21,682 bases of DNA from Pseudaquidulcibacter sp964557085. Lineage in GTDB: Bacteria > Pseudomonadota > Alphaproteobacteria > Caulobacterales > Aquidulcibacteraceae. Below are positions 6,509-14,171 of the stretch, piece after piece (position 1 is the first letter of the stretch; each line of letters opens with the position of its first letter). The stretch spans positions 1-21,682 of the forward strand of contig CAZKYS010000032.1 in assembly GCA_964557085.1 (NCBI GenBank). Direction: 5' to 3'. The position numbers and the translations under genes are program-made. Under the pieces are notes generated by a model. That model was not told the DNA's origin and searched no databases. It worked only from the letters and a program-made list of their open reading frames with translations.

Positions 6509-8830
6509 TTATTGTTTTTTTAAAAGCCGATCATAATATTCTTGTTCTTGCGGGGTGTTTTTGGGATCGTTTGCTTTTTCCTTCAATTTTTGAAGAATTT
6601 CACGGGTTTTTTGCTCTTTGTCCAATGGTGGGATTTTTGTTTTCTCATTAGGGTTTGGGCGACCTTTATTTGATTTATTATCATTTTCGCGACCCATTGG
6701 ATCCTTATTATTTTCGCCTTGGTTCATAGCCTCTGACAGGCTTTCTAGCGCTTGCTTTTGGGCTTTTTGTGCGCCTTCTTTATTGCCTTGTTTTAATTCT
6801 TGCGCTGCACGTTCCATATCATTTATGGCTTTTGAGTAGCGGTTTTCATCAATTGATTTTAATTCATCGGCTAATTTTTCTTGTTCTTGTGCCAATTCAC
6901 CTAGATTTGATCCATTTGAATTTTGGGTATCATCATATAATTTTTGCGCTTTATCGATAATGTCATTGGATTGGCTATCGTTAGAAGTTTGACCCATACG
7001 CCCCGAAGTACTACCATTATTATCCAATTGCATGTTTTGAAGAAATTGGTTTAATTCATCAAGTTTTTGGCTTGCATCGCCCTGTTTGTTGTTGATTTCA
7101 TCAATGGCTTTTTCAATATCATTATCACCAAGGCTTTGTTTGTCTTCTATTTCCATGTCACCAGATTGTTGTTGTTGCTGTTTTAATGCTTCAACATGGT
7201 TTTGTATTGCTTGGCGTAATTCTTGTTTCAAACGCTCTATTTCGGCATCATTTGCGTTGTTTTTTATGGCCTGTTTAAGGTTTTCTATCGCTTCATTTAT
7301 TTGGGTTTTGGTGTCTTTTTGGGCATCGCGGTATTTTTCAATTATTTCCCATAAAATATTTCCCGCTTCTTTTGCTTCTTGGGTATTTCGTGCGCGTGAA
7401 AGGGTTTCAATTGCATAAATTAAACCAAGATGTGATAATTCATCCATTTGTAAATATTGATAATTTGCCTCATAAATTTGTAAAATATCATATGATTGTT
7501 TTATGGATTTTGGGGCATTTTCAATATAATTATCCGAACTTATTTGGACTTCTTGATTTGATTTTTCGTCATACGTTCGCACCGAAGCATTATTATATGC
7601 TTCATAGGGATTTGTGGTGCGAATTATATTTAACCTTAATTCTTGCAAGGATTGCGCTAAATCATCGTTTAATTGTGGCTCTCTTAAATTAAGCCAAAAC
7701 TGGCTTGAATAGCTTATATTTCCAGATAGGTCGGTAATTTTCAGGCGTCCAAGGACGCGCGAACCAATAAGTGCGCTTTTGGCGCTATTAAAATTTAAAC
7801 TCGATTGCCCCTGATTATTAAAGCTATTTATATCAATTGGAAATTCTTCGTTTATTTTTTCTTGTTGGCCAAAATTTTCGGCTTTACCACTAATTTCAAT
7901 AGATGCTTGATTAATCCCAAAATCCTCTTTCGCGGTAAATTGTAAAATAAACCTATCATCACCGATTGGAAATACTTTCACATTTGAAAGGAATTTTACG
8001 GGCGCATCTTTATTTATTTTTATTTTATAAGCTATTTTTTCACCGCCCAATTTTATTTTGATTTTGCCGTCATTAATCGCGAGAATTTCACCAAAATAAT
8101 TTTGATTATCAGATTGTTTTAATTCAATTTTATTACCATTAAAATTTGCAATGGGGCGGGCTTTATCGGAATATATTTTTATTGTGATTTTTGAATTTTG
8201 TGGAATTAAATTTGCCTTACCACTTTCAATATCAATTTTTGGAGATTTTAAGAATTCGGGGGGCGCGGCAAAAATTTGAATATTTTGCGAAATTTGCGAT
8301 GAATTTGAAAAATTCCACGTCAAAAAACTAAATGCATTTGAAAAATAAAATACAAAGACCAATATTGAAGCAAGCAAAAAACCCATTTTCTTTGCATCTT
8401 TTGAATTTGTAAAGTCCAAAAAATTTGGTTTTGGTATTTGCGCCTTAATTTGTTGTTTTTTGAATTCATTCCAAAATTCAATATTGCCACTGATTTTTAA
8501 ATCATCATTGGCACTTAATGGGGCAATTTCATTAATTTGGTTTTGAATTTCAAAATTTATAATCGAATTGCTTTTAATATTTTTAAGGCTTTTGAAGTTT
8601 TTGAATGCCCAAAAACCCGCACCCAAAATAATTCCAACATTCGCCAATTCAAAAATAATTTTTGGAAGATTTGGGCGGTTTAATAATATTTGCCCAAAAA
8701 ATACCGAACAAATCAAAACCATAGAAAGCGGTAAAACCAAAATACGAAACCACAATAAAATCAATTCATATTGATTGATTTTTTTTATCGCTTCTTTTGC
8801 GCCCAAAAATGATTTAAGCTCCTGCTTCAA
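6509..8830 (-). CDS. DUF4175 / TIGR02302-family membrane protein
   Basis: A 773-residue alphaproteobacterial protein of unknown function. Three membrane segments lie at about residues 22-49, 57-76 and 148-171. A large, probably periplasmic, beta-rich region follows up to about 390. A helical glutamine/asparagine-rich part (about 470-700, with a QQQQQ run) precedes a tail with DPMGREND, TREILQKLKEKAND and QEYYDRLL. That tail matches the conserved DPLGRP, AREILDELRRR and LDYLDRLL ending I associate with TIGR02302. Relatives are usually longer and alanine-rich; here Lys, Asn, Ile and Gln replace them, in line with very AT-rich DNA. No ATG exists near the N-terminus. The TTG at 8830 overlaps the TGA of the upstream oxidoreductase by four bases (TTGA), with GGGGG 8 bases before it. 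Confidence 0.85.
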   Translation of the reverse strand: MKQELKSFLGAKEAIKKINQYELILLWFRILVLPLSMVLICSVFFGQILLNRPNLPKIIFELANVGIILGAGFWAFKNFKSLKNIKSNSIINFEIQNQINEIAPLSANDDLKISGNIEFWNEFKKQQIKAQIPKPNFLDFTNSKDAKKMGFLLASILVFVFYFSNAFSFLTWNFSNSSQISQNIQIFAAPPEFLKSPKIDIESGKANLIPQNSKITIKIYSDKARPIANFNGNKIELKQSDNQNYFGEILAINDGKIKIKLGGEKIAYKIKINKDAPVKFLSNVKVFPIGDDRFILQFTAKEDFGINQASIEISGKAENFGQQEKINEEFPIDINSFNNQGQSSLNFNSAKSALIGSRVLGRLKITDLSGNISYSSQFWLNLREPQLNDDLAQSLQELRLNIIRTTNPYEAYNNASVRTYDEKSNQEVQISSDNYIENAPKSIKQSYDILQIYEANYQYLQMDELSHLGLIYAIETLSRARNTQEAKEAGNILWEIIEKYRDAQKDTKTQINEAIENLKQAIKNNANDAEIERLKQELRQAIQNHVEALKQQQQQSGDMEIEDKQSLGDNDIEKAIDEINNKQGDASQKLDELNQFLQNMQLDNNGSTSGRMGQTSNDSQSNDIIDKAQKLYDDTQNSNGSNLGELAQEQEKLADELKSIDENRYSKAINDMERAAQELKQGNKEGAQKAQKQALESLSEAMNQGENNKDPMGRENDNKSNKGRPNPNEKTKIPPLDKEQKTREILQKLKEKANDPKNTPQEQEYYDRLLKKQ

Positions 8831-9933
8831 GCAAGCGCCCCCATTTTTGCAACATATTCACCAATCGCAAGTGATGAAGTAAGCCCTGGGCTATCAATGC
8901 CAAACAAGCAGATTAGACCTTCTAAATTATGTTGGCTTTCATCAAGAATTTGAAAATCTGTGAAACTTTCAACATCCTTGCCAATTTTTGGGCGAATACC
9001 AGCATAATCTGGTGATAATAAATTCTCATCCAATTGTGGCCAATATGATTTTATAGATTGGGCAAAAAGGGCGCGGCGATTTTCATTAACCCGATAATCA
9101 ATCTCTTCAATAACTTCGACATCGGGGCCAAAGCGGGCGTGACCCGCCGCATCCGGTGTTAAATGAATTCCAAGGCCGCCATGATTTGGGATTGGATATA
9201 TAAGGCGTGAAAATGGCGCTTTTCCCATATACCTAAAATAATTACCCTTGGCATATTTTACATCGGGTATGAATTTTTCATCCAAACCTTCAATATTTTT
9301 TGCAACCGCACCAGACCACAGGCCAGCACTTAAAATAAGTGTATTTGCGCTTATTATTGTGCCTTCATCGCCGCCGATTTCAACCACCCATTCGCCATCT
9401 TTACGTTTTGCGCCCATGAATGGTGAATTGCGCGCCAAAGCGCCGCCATTATCCTCAATCTCACCCAAAAGCGCGAGCATTATGGAATGGCTGTCCATAA
9501 TTCCCGATGTGGGGGCATATATTGCAAGTTTGGCATCAAGCGCGGGTTCAAGTTTTTTGATTTCTTGGCTTTCGATGATGCGCATATTGGGAACATTATT
9601 AATCTGTCCCTGTTCAAAAATATGATGCAATTTATCAATTTCAGTGTCGTTCGTGGCAAGAATTAATTTTGAAATTGGATTGGCCATAATACCGCGCGCC
9701 GCGCAATATTCATAAATTAATTGATTGCCGCGCACACAAAATTGCGCCTTAAGACTTCCTGTCGGATAATACATTCCAGCGTGAATAACTTCTGAATTAC
9801 GGCTTGAAGTTTCTTCACCAAAACTTGGGTTTTTATCTACGATAATTACACTTTTGCCAGTGTTTGCAATTGCACGCCCGACCCCAAGGCCAACCATGCC
9901 CGCACCAATTATCAAAACGTCAATATCAGCCAT
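8827..9933 (-). CDS. FAD-dependent oxidoreductase, L-2-hydroxyglutarate oxidase-like (DAO family)
   Basis: A 368-residue flavoprotein. The N-terminal dinucleotide-binding motif is GAGMVGLGVG (10-19), ending in IIVDKN. SRNSEVIHAGMYY (44-56, with H51) corresponds to the conserved NSGVIHSGLYY of LhgO/L2HGDH enzymes, and GLGIHLTPDAAGHARFGPDVE plus the AGIRPKI segment fit the same COG0579 group. It would oxidise a 2-hydroxy acid such as L-2-hydroxyglutarate, sending electrons to a quinone or to oxygen. Several positions differ from true LhgO (SRN for SGHN), so the substrate is uncertain and I give no symbol. AGGAAG lies 7 bases before the ATG. It is 51 bases downstream of msrA and overlaps the DUF4175 start by four bases, which suggests translational coupling. 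Confidence 0.82.
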   Translation of the reverse strand: MADIDVLIIGAGMVGLGVGRAIANTGKSVIIVDKNPSFGEETSSRNSEVIHAGMYYPTGSLKAQFCVRGNQLIYEYCAARGIMANPISKLILATNDTEIDKLHHIFEQGQINNVPNMRIIESQEIKKLEPALDAKLAIYAPTSGIMDSHSIMLALLGEIEDNGGALARNSPFMGAKRKDGEWVVEIGGDEGTIISANTLILSAGLWSGAVAKNIEGLDEKFIPDVKYAKGNYFRYMGKAPFSRLIYPIPNHGGLGIHLTPDAAGHARFGPDVEVIEEIDYRVNENRRALFAQSIKSYWPQLDENLLSPDYAGIRPKIGKDVESFTDFQILDESQHNLEGLICLFGIDSPGLTSSLAIGEYVAKMGALA

Positions 9934-9984
9934 ATTATCTTCCTATATGGAAAATAACTTAGATTGATTGGTAAATCGTTACAA

Positions 9985-10623
9985 TTATGTTTTTAAGCCA
10001 ATTGGACACGAAACGCCCAAACCACCAAGGCCGCAATAACCTTCTGGGTTTTTTGCTAAATATTGCTGATGATAAGTTTCAGCATAATAAAAGGGTATAT
10101 TTTCAACAATTTCGGTCGTGATTTTGCCAAAGCCTGCCTTTGTTAATTGGGTTTGATATTCTTCGATTGCTTTAATTGCAATTTGTTTTTGGGTTTCGTT
10201 TGTTGGATAAAGGCCGCTTCTATATTGCGTTCCGATATCACCGCCCTGTCGCATGCCTTGGGTTGGGTCATGGTTTTCAAAAAACACTTTTATTAATTTT
10301 TCATAATTTGTAATTTTTGGATCCCAAACCACCAAAACCAATTCATTATGTGCGGTTCCACCTGTGCAAACTTCTTCATAAGTTGGATTTGGGGTAATTC
10401 CAGCGCCATAACCAACAGCGGTAACATAGGTCCCATCTTGTTGCCAAAACTTACGTTCTGCACCCCAAAAACATCCCATGCCAAAATATGCATGTTCAAA
10501 ACCTTCTGGAAATGGCGCAAAAATATTATTGCCATTTACGTAATGAATTGGTTCAACATTAAGTGGGTTTTGGCGGCCTTTTAATGCTTTATCGGGATTT
10601 GGGAATTGGGTTTTTGTGAACAT
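9985..10623 (-). CDS. msrA: Peptide methionine-S-sulfoxide reductase MsrA
   Basis: A 212-residue enzyme that reduces the S-epimer of methionine sulfoxide in proteins, recycled by thioredoxin. The catalytic motif FGMGCFWGAE has its nucleophile at C51, and the resolving cysteines are C197 and C206 (YCGLGG and VSCPIG). These positions nearly equal C51, C198 and C206 of the E. coli enzyme. Other conserved pieces are GYGAG, TGTAHNE-like TGGTAHNE, NHDPTQ and QYRSGLY. The N-terminal 40 residues resemble the long E. coli-type form. I start at the ATG at 10623 because AAGG lies 7 bases before it. An ATG 21 bases upstream has no such site and overlaps the preceding gene. Only one base separates it from the upstream stop. 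Confidence 0.96.
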   Translation of the reverse strand: MFTKTQFPNPDKALKGRQNPLNVEPIHYVNGNNIFAPFPEGFEHAYFGMGCFWGAERKFWQQDGTYVTAVGYGAGITPNPTYEEVCTGGTAHNELVLVVWDPKITNYEKLIKVFFENHDPTQGMRQGGDIGTQYRSGLYPTNETQKQIAIKAIEEYQTQLTKAGFGKITTEIVENIPFYYAETYHQQYLAKNPEGYCGLGGLGVSCPIGLKT

Positions 10624-10624
10624 T

Positions 10625-10978
10625 TTATACCTTATTTGGATCATTTAGAGTTTTAATATTACTCTTTATGCCTTTTCGTTTAAAACTTGATTTGGTTACA
10701 AAAGTTTTTTTAGATTTTAAAGTTTTTGGCTTTTCTTTTACGTTATTTTGCGTTTTTGGTTTAGTTTTTTTGCCAATTTCTTTAACTTTCAACCCCTGAA
10801 GCAATGATAATGGGGCATTAATTGCACCCTTATCGGGGTCAGAAAATGCGCGGCCATATTTTTCAAGTCTTTCGTCAAGTGATAAAAGGAATTCATCTTC
10901 CCATTCGGATAATTCAGTTTTTGTTTGGCTTGCATCTTTCTTTACGCGCGCAATCCATTTGCGCGCTTTATTTGCCAT
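10625..10978 (-). CDS. Conserved hypothetical lysine-rich cytosolic protein
   Basis: A 117-residue protein of unknown function. The N-terminal half contains ANKARKWIARVKKD, SEWEDEFLLSLDERLEKYGRAF and DPDKGAINAPLSLLQGLKVKEI, a pattern I remember from unnamed alphaproteobacterial proteins. The last 50 residues are low-complexity and very basic (KTKPKTQ, KSKKTF, FKRKGIK), which could bind nucleic acid, though this is inference. There are no membrane segments or cysteines. I start at the ATG at 10978, where the conserved MANKA block begins. A TTG at 10999 with GGGGG upstream is possible, while the long open frame to 11062 would run into gapR. It lies between gapR and msrA, one base from the latter. 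Confidence 0.7.
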   Translation of the reverse strand: MANKARKWIARVKKDASQTKTELSEWEDEFLLSLDERLEKYGRAFSDPDKGAINAPLSLLQGLKVKEIGKKTKPKTQNNVKEKPKTLKSKKTFVTKSSFKRKGIKSNIKTLNDPNKV

Positions 10979-11027
10979 TTTATCGTCTGATTTTTCCAAA
11001 TAACCCCCAATGAAGAGAATTATTATA

Positions 11028-11303
11028 TTATATTTCACCCAAAGCGTGAAGATATAAATCAAGCATCATTTCTTCTTCTTGGCGTTTCTTTTGGTCTTTT
11101 TTACGCAAAGAAATAACCTTTCTTAGGGCTTTTGTATCAAATCCCAAAGCTTTGGCATCGGCATAGACATCTTTGATTTGGTCGGCAACTTCTTGCTTTT
11201 CAGCTTCAAGATTTTCAAGACGCGCCACGTAAGAGCGTAATTTATCTTTAGTGGTTTCGGTCAAAGCCTGTGGTGCAACGATATCGTCTGATTCAAAATC
11301 CAT
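11028..11303 (-). CDS. gapR: GapR / DUF2312 nucleoid-associated protein
   Basis: A 91-residue protein with the full DUF2312 signature: LRSYVARLENLEAEK, IKDVYADAKALGFD, KALRKVISLRKKD and the C-terminal MLDLYLHALG. In Caulobacter, GapR is a small coiled-coil DNA clamp that binds overtwisted DNA ahead of the replication fork and supports type II topoisomerases and chromosome segregation (established knowledge). Length is normal for the family. AAGGA lies 9 bases before the ATG. The 93-base gap upstream may hold its own promoter; I saw no convincing boxes, only TTGAAA with a poor -10. Downstream lies the basic unknown protein after a 49-base gap, then msrA, so it may lead a five-gene transcript. 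Confidence 0.93.
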   Translation of the reverse strand: MDFESDDIVAPQALTETTKDKLRSYVARLENLEAEKQEVADQIKDVYADAKALGFDTKALRKVISLRKKDQKKRQEEEMMLDLYLHALGEI

Positions 11304-11396
11304 TTGTAAAATCCTTATTGTGCGTATCCACCAGTTTTTTGTGTTTCAATCAATAGGGAAAATGCATTTTTTAACAGGGATTTTTACATTATGATT

Positions 11397-11987
11397 TTAC
11401 ATTGCAAGCCCTTTGGTTTGCGCCTCTATTTTAAATAATCCGCGTTTTGCGCCTTCCATATATGGATTTAGGAATATTGCTTCTTCATAGGCTTTTTTAG
11501 CCTCATTCAAATCACCATTTTGCTCTAATATAGTGCCAAGCCCAAACCATGCATTATAATCGCGTGGTTCAATTTTAACGGCGGCGCGTAAATGTTTTAT
11601 CGCGCCGTCCCTATCATCTAATTGATATAAAATACTTGCGGCGGCACTATGGGCGGGGGAATATTGAAAATCCATTTGTGTGATTTTTTCATAAATCGCC
11701 AAGGCATCTTGGGGCTTGTTTTCTTCTTCTAATTTTGCACCAATTACCATTAATCCATTTATGCTTTGATGTGGGGAAATTGCCATTAATTCTTGCGCTT
11801 GGGCATCAATTGCATTGGCATCCATATCATTTTCAGACATTCGCAATTCTTTAAGGCTTTGGATTAGAGCTTGTTTTTCGTGTTTTCTATCTAAATCTAA
11901 AAGCCTATATTCAACTTGGCCATAAAATATATTGGCGCACAAAAATATGCATGCCAAAACAAATGAAATTTTATGCCACGTTTTCAT
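11397..11987 (-). CDS. TPR-repeat protein with N-terminal membrane anchor
   Basis: A 196-residue protein. Residues 1-24 are a hydrophobic uncleaved anchor or signal (ISFVLACIFLCANIF). A helical linker follows, then tandem tetratricopeptide repeats from about residue 75: LEEENKPQDALAIYEKITQM, SILYQLDDRDGAIKHLRAAV and GTILEQNGDLNEAKKAYEEAI. The last two have the usual W/G/Y/A and A-P pattern. TPR proteins scaffold complexes; it vaguely resembles the soluble half of CcmI/CycH from cytochrome c maturation, but no ccm genes adjoin, so I do not assign this. The ATG at 11987 is chosen over the TTG directly before it. The ribosome-binding site is weak. It is divergent from leuC and lies 93 bases upstream of gapR on the same strand. 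Confidence 0.8.
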   Translation of the reverse strand: MKTWHKISFVLACIFLCANIFYGQVEYRLLDLDRKHEKQALIQSLKELRMSENDMDANAIDAQAQELMAISPHQSINGLMVIGAKLEEENKPQDALAIYEKITQMDFQYSPAHSAAASILYQLDDRDGAIKHLRAAVKIEPRDYNAWFGLGTILEQNGDLNEAKKAYEEAIFLNPYMEGAKRGLFKIEAQTKGLAM

Positions 11988-12013
11988 CAATGCATTTAAT
12001 CCGAAATAGATTA

Positions 12014-12029
12014 AAATATAACTATATTT
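12014..12029. promoter_or_regulatory. AT-rich palindrome between TPR gene and leuC
   Basis: AAATATA (12014-12020), AC, TATATTT (12023-12029) form a 7-bp perfect inverted repeat in the 92-base divergent intergenic region. Its position suits an operator for either gene. I could not identify a convincing -35/-10 pair on either strand, and AT-rich symmetry can arise by chance. Confidence 0.3.
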
Positions 12030-12079
12030 GGTTCAAATGACACTGGAAAAAATTTTGATAATTGTCTAAAGCGCATCTT

Positions 12080-13495
12080 ATGACACAAAAACCTGCAAAA
12101 ACGCTTTACGATAAAATCTGGGATAACCATTTCATTTGCGACACTGATAATGGCGATAGTTTAATTTATATCGATCTTCACCTTATTCACGAAGTAACAA
12201 CTCCACAGGCTTTTGCAGGGCTTCGCGCCAATGGGCGCAAGGTTTCAGAACCAAGCCGCACACTTGCGACCGCTGACCATAATACCCCAACCGAAGACCA
12301 AGAACTTGGTCTTGATGGCGTTAAAGATCCCGAAGCAAAACTACAGCTTGAGACTTTGTCCAAAAATGTTGAAGAATTTGGAATTCAATTCTTCCCTATG
12401 GGTGATATTAATAATGGTATTGTTCACGTTGTTGGCCCAGAACAAGGGCGCACCCAACCAGGTCTTACAATTGTATGCGGTGATAGCCATACTTCAACGC
12501 ATGGCGCATTTGCCGCCCTTGCCCATGGTATTGGAACATCAGAAGTTGAACATGTTTTAGCAACCCAAACTTTACGCGCCCGTAAAATGAAAAATATGGC
12601 AATTAAAGTAGAAGGTGAATTGCAAAATGGCGTTACCGCCAAAGATGTTGCCCTTTCAATCATTGCCAAAATTGGAACCGCAGGTGGCACAGGTTCGGTT
12701 ATTGAATTTATGGGCTCAACAATTCGCGGCCTTTCAATGGAGGGGCGTATGACCCTTTGCAATATGGCAATCGAAGCGGGTGCGCGCGCGGGCCTTGTTG
12801 CTGCTGATGAAAAAACCTTTGAATATATTAAAGGCCGCCCCGCTGCACCAAAAGGTGGTGCGTGGGAAATGGCGCTTAAATATTGGCAAGATATGAAATC
12901 AGATGATGATGCAATTTTTGATATTGCCATCGAAATGGACGGCACAAAAATTAAACCTATGCTTACATGGGGCACAAATCCAGAGCAGGCAATTGCAATT
13001 GATGAAAACGTTCCAACGGCTGATAACCTTAGTGAAGGCGCAAAGGAAACATTTGAACGCGCGTTAAATTATGTTGGTTTTGAAGCAGGGCAGAAAATCG
13101 AAGGCGTAAAAATTGACCGCGTATTTATTGGCTCTTGCACAAATTCACGTATCGAAGATTTACGTGAAGCCGCCGAAGTTGCCAAAGGTCAAAAAGTTGC
13201 AAGCAACGTTCGCGCAATGATTGTTCCGGGTTCTGGCCTTGTTAAATTACAGGCTGAAGAAGAAGGCTTGGATGTAATTTTTAAAGATGCGGGTTTTGAA
13301 TGGCGCGAGCCTGGATGTTCGATGTGCCTTGGAATGAACCCTGATAAACTTGCACCAGGTGAAAGATGCGCATCAACCTCAAATCGTAATTTTGAAGGGC
13401 GTCAAGGGCGCGGTTCACGCACCCATTTATGTTCACCGCGCATGGCGGCTTGGGCGGCGATTAAGGGTGAATTATTCGATTATAGAAATGCATAA
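12080..13495 (+). CDS. leuC: 3-isopropylmalate dehydratase large subunit
   Basis: A 471-residue aconitase-superfamily protein that, with LeuD, isomerises 2- to 3-isopropylmalate in leucine synthesis. The opening KTLYDKIWDNH and IDLHLIHEVTTPQAF are classic LeuC. The [4Fe-4S] ligands are C353 (IGSCTNSRIEDL) and C413/C416 (GCSMCLGMNPD), within a few residues of the E. coli positions 347, 407 and 410. TSNRNFEGRQG is also present. Length is typical. I use the ATG at 12080, although the ribosome-binding site is poor; an in-frame TTG at 12062 would add six residues. leuD is not beside it: the gene is divergent from the TPR gene and convergent with ppa, so leuC appears to be a stand-alone unit. Confidence 0.97.
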   Translation: MTQKPAKTLYDKIWDNHFICDTDNGDSLIYIDLHLIHEVTTPQAFAGLRANGRKVSEPSRTLATADHNTPTEDQELGLDGVKDPEAKLQLETLSKNVEEFGIQFFPMGDINNGIVHVVGPEQGRTQPGLTIVCGDSHTSTHGAFAALAHGIGTSEVEHVLATQTLRARKMKNMAIKVEGELQNGVTAKDVALSIIAKIGTAGGTGSVIEFMGSTIRGLSMEGRMTLCNMAIEAGARAGLVAADEKTFEYIKGRPAAPKGGAWEMALKYWQDMKSDDDAIFDIAIEMDGTKIKPMLTWGTNPEQAIAIDENVPTADNLSEGAKETFERALNYVGFEAGQKIEGVKIDRVFIGSCTNSRIEDLREAAEVAKGQKVASNVRAMIVPGSGLVKLQAEEEGLDVIFKDAGFEWREPGCSMCLGMNPDKLAPGERCASTSNRNFEGRQGRGSRTHLCSPRMAAWAAIKGELFDYRNA

Positions 13496-13496
13496 A

Positions 13497-13525
13497 AAAG
13501 CCCCCGAAATCGGGGGCTAATTTTT
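13497..13525. terminator. Bidirectional intrinsic terminator between leuC and ppa
   Basis: AGCCCCCG (13499-13506), loop AAAT, CGGGGGCT (13511-13518). An A-run precedes it on the left and TAATTTTT follows on the right. On the - strand the stem is followed by TTTTTTATG, so it also terminates ppa, whose stop is at 13524. Confidence 0.93.
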
Positions 13526-14075
13526 ATCCTTTTGGATTTGATTTAAGATATTCGTGATATCTATCAACGCCTTCAAGAATTAATTGTTCGGCAACATCGC
13601 GGTCTTTCCAACCTTGGATTTTTGTCCATTTGCCTGGTTCCAAATCTTTATAATGCGCAAAGAAATGCTCGATTTGGGCTAATTGAATTGCTGGCAATTG
13701 TTTGTATGAATCAGTGCCATCATAGAATGCAGTTAGTTTTGGAATTGGAACTGCAACGATTTTTTCGTCAATACCCGCTTGGTCTTCCATCAACAAAACG
13801 CCAACTGGCTTAACGCGCAGAACGCAACCAGGGATTAAAGGGCGACGACCAATACATAAAACGTCAACAGGGTCACCATCGCCTGATAAAGTACCAGGGA
13901 TAAAACCATAATTTGTTGGGTAGCGCATTGGCGTGTACAAAAATCTATCAACAAACATTGCGCCTGAATCTTTGTCGATTTCATATTTAATCGGCTCACC
14001 GCCCAATGGAACCTCGATAATAACATTCACATCGCGTGGTGCATCATATCCAACTGGGATTTTTGTAATATCCAT
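13524..14075 (-). CDS. ppa: Inorganic pyrophosphatase (family I)
   Basis: A 183-residue cytosolic enzyme that hydrolyses pyrophosphate to phosphate, pulling biosynthetic reactions forward. The family I signature DGDPVDVL (66-73) holds the metal-binding aspartates D66, D68 and D71. EVPLGGEPIKYEIDKDSG and RFLYTPMRYPTNYGFIPGT carry the substrate-binding Lys, Arg and Tyr residues. WKDRDVAEQLI near the C-terminus is also typical. It is slightly longer than the E. coli enzyme. GAGGGT lies 7 bases before the ATG. The gene is transcribed toward leuC and shares its terminator. Upstream it is separated from the RND operon on the same strand by a hairpin, so it is probably expressed from its own promoter in the 96-base gap. 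Confidence 0.96.
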   Translation of the reverse strand: MDITKIPVGYDAPRDVNVIIEVPLGGEPIKYEIDKDSGAMFVDRFLYTPMRYPTNYGFIPGTLSGDGDPVDVLCIGRRPLIPGCVLRVKPVGVLLMEDQAGIDEKIVAVPIPKLTAFYDGTDSYKQLPAIQLAQIEHFFAHYKDLEPGKWTKIQGWKDRDVAEQLILEGVDRYHEYLKSNPKG

Positions 14076-14109
14076 TTTTAACCCTCAAAAATACTTTTTA
14101 CTATGGGAA

Positions 14110-14143
14110 AACGAAAAGCGCCCGATAGTTTTCGAGCGCTTAA
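14110..14143 (-). terminator. Probable terminator of the tetR-adaptor-RND operon
   Basis: Read on the - strand: AAGCGCTCGA, loop AAACTA, TCGGGCGCTT. Arms at 14132-14141 and 14116-14125 pair with one A-C mismatch. The tail TTCGTTTT is an interrupted T-run, so termination may be partial, with some read-through into ppa. Confidence 0.6.
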
Positions 14144-14171
14144 CATATTGCACCTGCGAAAGCAAATGTTT

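Noticed and set aside
7160..7190. CAG/CAA-type tract encoding QQQQQ
   Set aside because: Mixed codons in a glutamine-rich coiled region; an amino-acid bias rather than a DNA repeat.
10979..11062. N-terminal extension of the basic protein into gapR
   Set aside because: It would overlap the end of gapR and add a hydrophobic, non-conserved stretch; the conserved block starts at the ATG at 10978.
11359..11370. AAAATGCATTTT palindrome downstream of the TPR gene
   Set aside because: No GC stem or T-run makes it a terminator, and such AT palindromes are frequent by chance in this DNA.
12424..12975. 183-residue open frame opposite leuC
   Set aside because: It lies fully antisense to a clearly real, conserved gene and has serine/proline/isoleucine-biased composition typical of a mirror frame, with no ribosome-binding site or family match.
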